Positions 1-3,346 of a stretch of DNA of 6,000 bases are shown here, piece after piece; positions within the stretch are counted from its first letter, which is position 1, and each line of letters begins with the position of its first letter. Under the pieces are notes generated by a model. That model did not search any database and was not told the origin of the DNA. It saw nothing but the letters and a program-made list of their open reading frames with translations. The position numbers were made by a program, and so were the translations under genes. Source of the DNA: Actinomycetes bacterium (GTDB lineage: Bacteria; Actinomycetota; Coriobacteriia; Coriobacteriales; Eggerthellaceae); contig JAEWYG010000025.1 in NCBI GenBank assembly GCA_023395755.1, positions 1 to 6,000 of the forward strand. Direction: 5' to 3'.

Positions 1-1
1 G

Positions 2-124
2 CGACTAATCCAATTCTATAAAGGCGGTGCTCGCGATGATTCCGACAGTTCATATCAAACGGTGCTCGGCATGATTTCCGATGGTGCTCCAAATGCGAAC
101 GGTGGTGCTGCGGCGTGCGAATAA
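2..124 (+). CDS. Possible 3' end of an unidentified gene (partial)
   Basis: One forward frame is open from the left edge to a TAA at 122-124, giving about 40 residues. The visible part is rich in Gly, Ala, Asp and Ser and ends in A-A-A-C-E. I do not recognise a family. The composition and codon choice are plausible for coding DNA, and the rest would lie off the window to the left. Against it, the short DNA repeat inside (25-45 and 60-81) is offset by 35 bases, so the two copies are read in different frames. The opposite strand is also open here, as an Arg/His-rich frame. It could therefore simply be intergenic DNA. Confidence 0.25.
   Translation, partial: RLIQFYKGGARDDSDSSYQTVLGMISDGAPNANGGAAACE
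25..81. repeat. Imperfect direct repeat pair with CGGTGCTCG core
   Basis: Bases 25-45 and 60-81 are near copies. Both begin with CGGTGCTCG, continue with ATGATT(T) and end with CCGA, differing by a two-base swap and one inserted T. The hexamer GGTGCT recurs at 83-88 and 104-109, so the repeat appears to decay rightwards. The spacing (35, 22 and 21 bases between hexamers) is not a multiple of three, so this is repetition at DNA rather than protein level. Function is unknown. Confidence 0.4.
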
Positions 125-429
125 TCATCTGCTCAAAAATCCTTCTGCCATCGGTCCGTTCCTCTCTCATGCTCCCACAGGTGCGGGATCGCATACGATT
201 TCAAGCAGCTCGTCGTCCAGCCCGCTGCCTTATCTGGCAGCGGGCGGCTCGAACCGCGACAGTATCAATCGTAGAAAAGGAACGTAAAACCGCACTCAGG
301 CGCACGTAAAGAAGGCCCCAAGTTCAGGCAAAGAAACAGTTAACCTTTGTGCAAAAGCACGTAAAACACAGGAAGAATCCTCTCTAGTCGCCAGCTATAA
401 ATGGATCGTCGCCGCAGGTAACCAGCACG
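125..429. other. Intergenic stretch without a recognisable gene
   Basis: No frame here has both a convincing start with a ribosome binding site and a recognisable product. Two short forward frames (81-287 and 115-309) overlap each other and look like chance, one being a serine run. The first frame continues after its TAA (285-287) as an open stretch to 492, without an ATG, GTG or TTG start, running antisense into the end of the LysR gene. The stretch holds the stem-loop at 220-245 and three copies of ACGTAAA (282-288, 304-310, 359-365). It contains the 3' flank of the LysR gene, but I see no stem followed by a T-run that would be a standard terminator. Confidence 0.6.
220..245. other. Strong GC-rich stem-loop
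   Basis: GCCCGCTGCC (220-229) pairs perfectly with GGCAGCGGGC (236-245) across a six-base loop, TTATCT. A second small hairpin (GCGG/CCGC, 244-257) follows immediately and partly overlaps. Neither strand has a T-run after the stem, so it is not a textbook intrinsic terminator. It could still end transcription of a gene entering from the left, protect an RNA 3' end, or be a structured or repeat element. Confidence 0.5.
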
Positions 430-1347
430 TCACCGATCGTGCAGCGCATGCGCACCCTTGGCAATGCACTCTAATTCATCAAGCAAACAAGTAAGCTGGG
501 AAGCAAACACGCTACCCTTCAGACTAAGAAACGTGAAATCGTGCTCAATAGTGCGGCCTCTTAGGGCGATACGGGCAAGTCGACCACACCGCAGCTCTTG
601 TCGCACGGCAGCCTCGTACAAAAACGAGATGCCGTAACCTGCCTCGACCAGCACCTTGATAATATTAATGCTCTCAACTTCTGTAACACGCGCAAAGCTA
701 TCTACCGACAAATTCTGCTCAGCCAACGCGTTCACCAGCACAGCACGCGTTCCCGACCCCTGCTCGCGCACCAACACGTGTTGTTCGAGTAGGTCTTCGA
801 AGCACCGAGGTTTCTCTTCTTTGGCAAGCGGATGCTCCGCAGCGCATACTGCCACCAACTCCTGAGTGTTGAACACACGCCAATCATAAGCGCTCTTATC
901 AAATACTCCCTCAACAAGAGCGCAGTCTATTTCTCCCGCTTCCAACTGCCCTAAGAGGGAGCGGGTATCATCCGAGGAGATACGCGCTTGTATCTCATTG
1001 TGGGTAGTAAGATAAGCAGCCAAACACGATGCAAGAACATACTCACCCGCTGTAAGAGTCATCCCTATGTGAAGGCTACGACGCAAACCCGCCGTTGCAG
1101 CAATAGACTCACGCAAGGTATCTTCATCATGAGCCATCGTCGCAGCAGCCTCACGCAACAACTCTCCCGCCGCAGTAAGGGAAAGTTTCTTACCCTGATA
1201 GGTCAGCAGCTTTGCCCCATAGGCCTTTTCCAAAAAAGCCATATGCTGAGATACTGCTGGCTGAGTAATATTCAGCTCAGCCGCCGAACGTGTGTAGTTC
1301 AAAGTGCGACATACACTAAGAAACGTAGTCATGCGGAAATCTTGCAC
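430..1347 (-). CDS. LysR-type transcriptional regulator
   Basis: A 305-residue protein of normal LysR length. Residues 1-60 form the winged helix-turn-helix, with the family pattern F-L-S-V-C, then N-Y-T-R-S-A-A-E-L-N-I-T-Q-P-A-V-S-Q-H. A linker helix leads to the periplasmic-binding-like effector domain from about residue 90. Recognisable there are L-E-A-G-E-I-D-C-A-L-V-E (135-146), the V-R-E-Q-G-S-G-T-R loop (193-201) seen in CysB/CbbR-like members, and V-E-A-G-Y-G-I-S-F (234-242). The start is GTG, chosen because GAGGAG lies five bases upstream and because the family normally begins just before F-R-x-x-T-F. An internal ATG at residue 6 is too far from that site. The gene is divergent from the TDT carrier, so it is probably the carrier's regulator, and LysR genes are often autoregulated. 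The effector cannot be deduced from the sequence. Confidence 0.95.
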   Translation of the reverse strand: MQDFRMTTFLSVCRTLNYTRSAAELNITQPAVSQHMAFLEKAYGAKLLTYQGKKLSLTAAGELLREAAATMAHDEDTLRESIAATAGLRRSLHIGMTLTAGEYVLASCLAAYLTTHNEIQARISSDDTRSLLGQLEAGEIDCALVEGVFDKSAYDWRVFNTQELVAVCAAEHPLAKEEKPRCFEDLLEQHVLVREQGSGTRAVLVNALAEQNLSVDSFARVTEVESINIIKVLVEAGYGISFLYEAAVRQELRCGRLARIALRGRTIEHDFTFLSLKGSVFASQLTCLLDELECIAKGAHALHDR

Positions 1348-1352
1348 AGAGA

Positions 1353-1358
1353 CTCCTC
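1353..1358 (-). promoter_or_regulatory. Ribosome binding site of the LysR gene
   Basis: GAGGAG on the minus strand, five bases before the GTG start at 1347. It decides the non-ATG start over the in-frame ATG five codons further in. Confidence 0.75.
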
Positions 1359-1463
1359 AGTCTTTATTCATTAGTAATATTTATCGTAACATAAGAATAT
1401 ATATTTTTTAATTTTAGTGAAAGCATGTCAGAATGCATTCGCAAGAAAATGCAGGCAAAATCG

Positions 1464-1468
1464 AAAGG
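1464..1468 (+). promoter_or_regulatory. Ribosome binding site of the TDT carrier
   Basis: AAAGG lies nine bases before the ATG at 1478. The upstream in-frame ATG at 1433 has no comparable purine motif at a proper distance, so this site favours the shorter protein. Confidence 0.55.
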
Positions 1469-1477
1469 CAGCTTTCC

Positions 1478-2467
1478 ATGCGCGCTATCATTAAAAAAGT
1501 TCCCATTCCTACCGCGGGTGTGGCTCTCGGTCTTGCGGCCCTCGGGAACTTACTTCAACCTCTAACCGAAATTCTACATATTGCTTGCGGCGCAATTGCG
1601 CTACTGCTTGTAGTTATGCTTATTGCAAAGATCGTCCTGTTTCCTCAATTAATTCGCGACGACCTTCATAACTCCATCCTCGCAAGCGTCAGCGGTACCG
1701 CGTTTATGGTTCTCATGCAGTTGGCCACCTATCTCGCCCCGCTTTTCTACTATCCCGCCTTTGTATTGTGGGCTGCGGCGGTTATCGCACATCTCGTATT
1801 AATCACCTGGTTTAGTAAACGATTCTTTGCGCAGTTTAAGCTACATGAAGTATTTCCCACTTACTTCATCTGTTATGTGGGCATCATCGTAGCTTCGGTC
1901 ACCTCCCCAACCTTCGGCATGCAACCCATAGGCTTGATATTGTTCTGGTTCGGATTTAGCTGCTATCTTGTACTTTTGGGATTGGTTACCTATCGCTATG
2001 CCAAACATGAAATTCCCGAGGCAGCACGTCCTTTGTTTTGCATCTATACGGCACCTATGAGCCTATCCCTCGTAGGATATCTTTCAGTAACCCCGCAACC
2101 CAACGCTTTACTCGTAATGGCAATGGCCGTGCTGGCCCAAGCACTATTCGTAGTAGTACTGGCCACCTTGCCAAAGCTGCTGCGCCTCAAGTTTTATCCG
2201 AGCTACGCAGCCATGACTTTTCCTTTTGTTATTACTGCAACCGCACTCGGACAAGCAACCGCATTCTTCCGCTCAGGAGGAGTCACTCTGCCCCTAGCCT
2301 TCGATGTGGCCTTTTACCTGGAGACCGCAGTGGCTACCATCATGGTGCTGTATGTGCTGGGCCACTTCCTGCACTTCTTCTTCCGTCGCATCGAACAGCC
2401 AGACAACGCGAAGATGCTCCAGGAGAATGTTCAAAACGCCCACTTCGCAGAGAACTTTGAAAACTAA
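1478..2467 (+). CDS. TDT (TehA/SLAC1-like) family membrane transporter
   Basis: A 329-residue integral membrane protein. About ten hydrophobic segments fit the ten-helix TDT fold, roughly at 10-28, 33-56, 68-88, 92-113, 127-142, 149-172, 185-204, 209-231, 242-262 and 272-302. A hydrophilic tail from about 303 is probably cytoplasmic. Family-like patterns are the N-terminal P-I-P-T-A-G-V-A-L-G-L-A-A-L-G-N, V-F-P-T-Y-F-I-C-Y-V-G-I (125-136), A-P-M-S-L-S-L-V-G-Y-L (192-202) and Y-P-S-Y-A-A-M-T-F-P-F (240-250). Known relatives move anions such as C4-dicarboxylates, sulfite, chloride or nitrate, or affect tellurite resistance, so the substrate here is undetermined. The start at 1478 is preferred over the in-frame ATG at 1433 (344 residues) because of the ribosome binding site, and because the extra 15 residues are polar and precede the usual family start. 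The divergent LysR gene is the likely regulator. Confidence 0.9.
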   Translation: MRAIIKKVPIPTAGVALGLAALGNLLQPLTEILHIACGAIALLLVVMLIAKIVLFPQLIRDDLHNSILASVSGTAFMVLMQLATYLAPLFYYPAFVLWAAAVIAHLVLITWFSKRFFAQFKLHEVFPTYFICYVGIIVASVTSPTFGMQPIGLILFWFGFSCYLVLLGLVTYRYAKHEIPEAARPLFCIYTAPMSLSLVGYLSVTPQPNALLVMAMAVLAQALFVVVLATLPKLLRLKFYPSYAAMTFPFVITATALGQATAFFRSGGVTLPLAFDVAFYLETAVATIMVLYVLGHFLHFFFRRIEQPDNAKMLQENVQNAHFAENFEN

Positions 2468-2483
2468 CCACTCGTTGTGTTCT

Positions 2484-2501
2484 CCGAACTTTACTGTTCG
2501 G
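2484..2501. terminator. Small hairpin between the convergent genes
   Basis: CCGAAC (2484-2489) and GTTCGG (2496-2501) can pair across a six-base loop, in the 23-bp gap between two converging genes and overlapping the synthetase stop codon. The position suits a shared bidirectional terminator, but the stem is only six pairs and neither side is followed by a T-run, so the call is weak. Confidence 0.25.
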
Positions 2502-3234
2502 GTTCCAGCGCGCGAGCCAAAATTTGCATGCGCGCCTCCACATCCTCGATAATGCGACTGCAGTCTTTGAGCTCGTCGTTTGAATCGATACCCTGAACCT
2601 CGCTCACGGCCTTATACTTTAAGTCGTGTTCTAGGCTGGCCCAAAAGTCCATGGCAATAGTACGTAACTGCACCTCTACCGGAATGAGTTCTTTATTATC
2701 CAAGAAGTACACCGGAATACGCACGATAACGTGCAAACTTCGGTACCCATTGGGCTTGGGGTTGGCAATATAGTCCTTCACGGTAACGATAGTCAAATCG
2801 TCTTGTTTGCGTAACAGTTCTAGCAGGTTGTACACATCGTGTATGTACGAGCAGATAACCCGTATACCCGCGATATCCATGATGTACTTTTCCATGTTCG
2901 CAAGCGTCGGTTCTTTACCGTAGCGCCCCAACTTCTCGAAAATACTCGCGGGATTTTTGATGCGCGATTCTACATGGTGGATGGGATTGCGATGCTTCTT
3001 GAGGCTGAGGTCTTGGTCTAAAATTTCAAAGCGCACTTCCATCTCGCGCATGGCAGCCTGATATTTTTGGATAATCTCGCGGGTTTTCGACTCCATTTCG
3101 CGAAGTCGGCCCAACTCATCAAGGGGTGCACGCAAATTATCAGTGGCGCTAAACAGCTCACGCCGCGTGCGCCCATCGCTCTTTTCCTCAGCAACCAACT
3201 GCTGATCAGGCACCTGCTGGGGTGCTTTCTTCAT
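2491..3234 (-). CDS. Small alarmone synthetase, RelQ/YjbM-like GTP pyrophosphokinase
   Basis: A 247-residue RelA/SpoT-type synthetase with no hydrolase, TGS or ACT domain, so a single-domain enzyme predicted to transfer pyrophosphate from ATP to GDP/GTP, making (p)ppGpp in the cytoplasm. Visible motifs are the nucleotide-binding R-I-K-N-P-A-S-I-F-E-K-L (91-102), D-I-A-G-I-R (120-125) with the metal-binding Asp, N-P-K-P-N-G-Y-R-S-L-H (158-168), and E-V-Q-L-R-T-I-A-M-D-F-W-A-S-L-E-H (187-203) with the conserved Glu of the synthetase site. All key residues appear intact. The start is the ATG at 3234, with AAGGAG eight bases upstream; the frame stays open to 3303 but that extension lacks support. 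About 45 mostly charged residues precede the family core, longer than in B. subtilis RelQ (about 211 residues). It follows the c-di-GMP protein on the same strand. RelQ versus another small-synthetase class rests on motif resemblance. Confidence 0.93.
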   Translation of the reverse strand: MKKAPQQVPDQQLVAEEKSDGRTRRELFSATDNLRAPLDELGRLREMESKTREIIQKYQAAMREMEVRFEILDQDLSLKKHRNPIHHVESRIKNPASIFEKLGRYGKEPTLANMEKYIMDIAGIRVICSYIHDVYNLLELLRKQDDLTIVTVKDYIANPKPNGYRSLHVIVRIPVYFLDNKELIPVEVQLRTIAMDFWASLEHDLKYKAVSEVQGIDSNDELKDCSRIIEDVEARMQILARALEPEQ

Positions 3235-3242
3235 AGTGGGGA

Positions 3243-3248
3243 CTCCTT
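3243..3248 (-). promoter_or_regulatory. Ribosome binding site of the alarmone synthetase
   Basis: AAGGAG on the minus strand with an eight-base spacer to the ATG at 3234. It is a near-ideal site and fixes the start 23 codons inside the longest possible frame. Confidence 0.8.
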
Positions 3249-3271
3249 GGCGACAGTTCCATTTCAACCTC

Positions 3272-3277
3272 ATAATA
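3272..3277 (-). promoter_or_regulatory. Weak -10-like element before the alarmone synthetase
   Basis: TATTAT on the minus strand, inside the 112-bp gap between the c-di-GMP gene and the synthetase. No convincing -35 lies 16-18 bases upstream. The same gap shows no stem followed by a T-run, so the synthetase could equally be read through from the upstream gene. Confidence 0.2.
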
Positions 3278-3346
3278 CCCGACAGCCCCATAACCCGGCA
3301 CACCTCTCGCCGATCTTGTTTAAATAATCAGATGCACATCGCAGCT

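Larger units (their letters stand above)
1348..1477. promoter_or_regulatory. Divergent control region between LysR gene and TDT carrier
   Basis: The two genes diverge across this segment, so both promoters and any LysR operator should lie here. Bases 1361-1416 are strikingly AT-rich compared with the flanks. Visible elements are ATTA-G-TAAT (1370-1378), an interrupted dyad TTAT-N6-ATAA (1381-1394), a perfect palindrome AATATATATT (1396-1405), and a -10-like TATATT (1400-1405) facing right. I find no good -35 at the usual distance for either direction, which fits an activator-dependent promoter but does not prove it. The dyads resemble, but do not exactly match, the LysR T-N11-A pattern. Bases after 1416 are probably the carrier's 5' leader. 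Confidence 0.6.

Noticed and set aside
1..194. Minus-strand open frame from an ATG at 194 running off the left edge
   Set aside because: The product is an Arg/His-rich string without recognisable motifs and has no ribosome binding site. It looks like the antisense reading of repeat-containing DNA.
244..260. GGTTCGAGCC-like string on the minus strand, resembling a tRNA T-arm
   Set aside because: The flanking bases do not form the five-pair T-stem, and no acceptor, D or anticodon arms can be built around it.
282..365. Three ACGTAAA heptamers
   Set aside because: The spacing is irregular (22 and 55 bases) and the motif is short, so chance in purine-rich DNA is sufficient. It is not a CRISPR or iteron array.
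988..1374. 128-codon forward frame opposite the LysR gene
   Set aside because: It lies antisense to the conserved DNA-binding and effector regions of LysR. Its product has no family resemblance.
2038..2460. 140-codon forward frame within the carrier gene
   Set aside because: It is an out-of-frame shadow of the TDT carrier, whose membrane segments and family motifs are in the other frame.
3235..3303. Longer alarmone synthetase reading frame starting at 3303
   Set aside because: The extra 23 codons contain the strong ribosome binding site of the ATG at 3234 and have no homology-like features.
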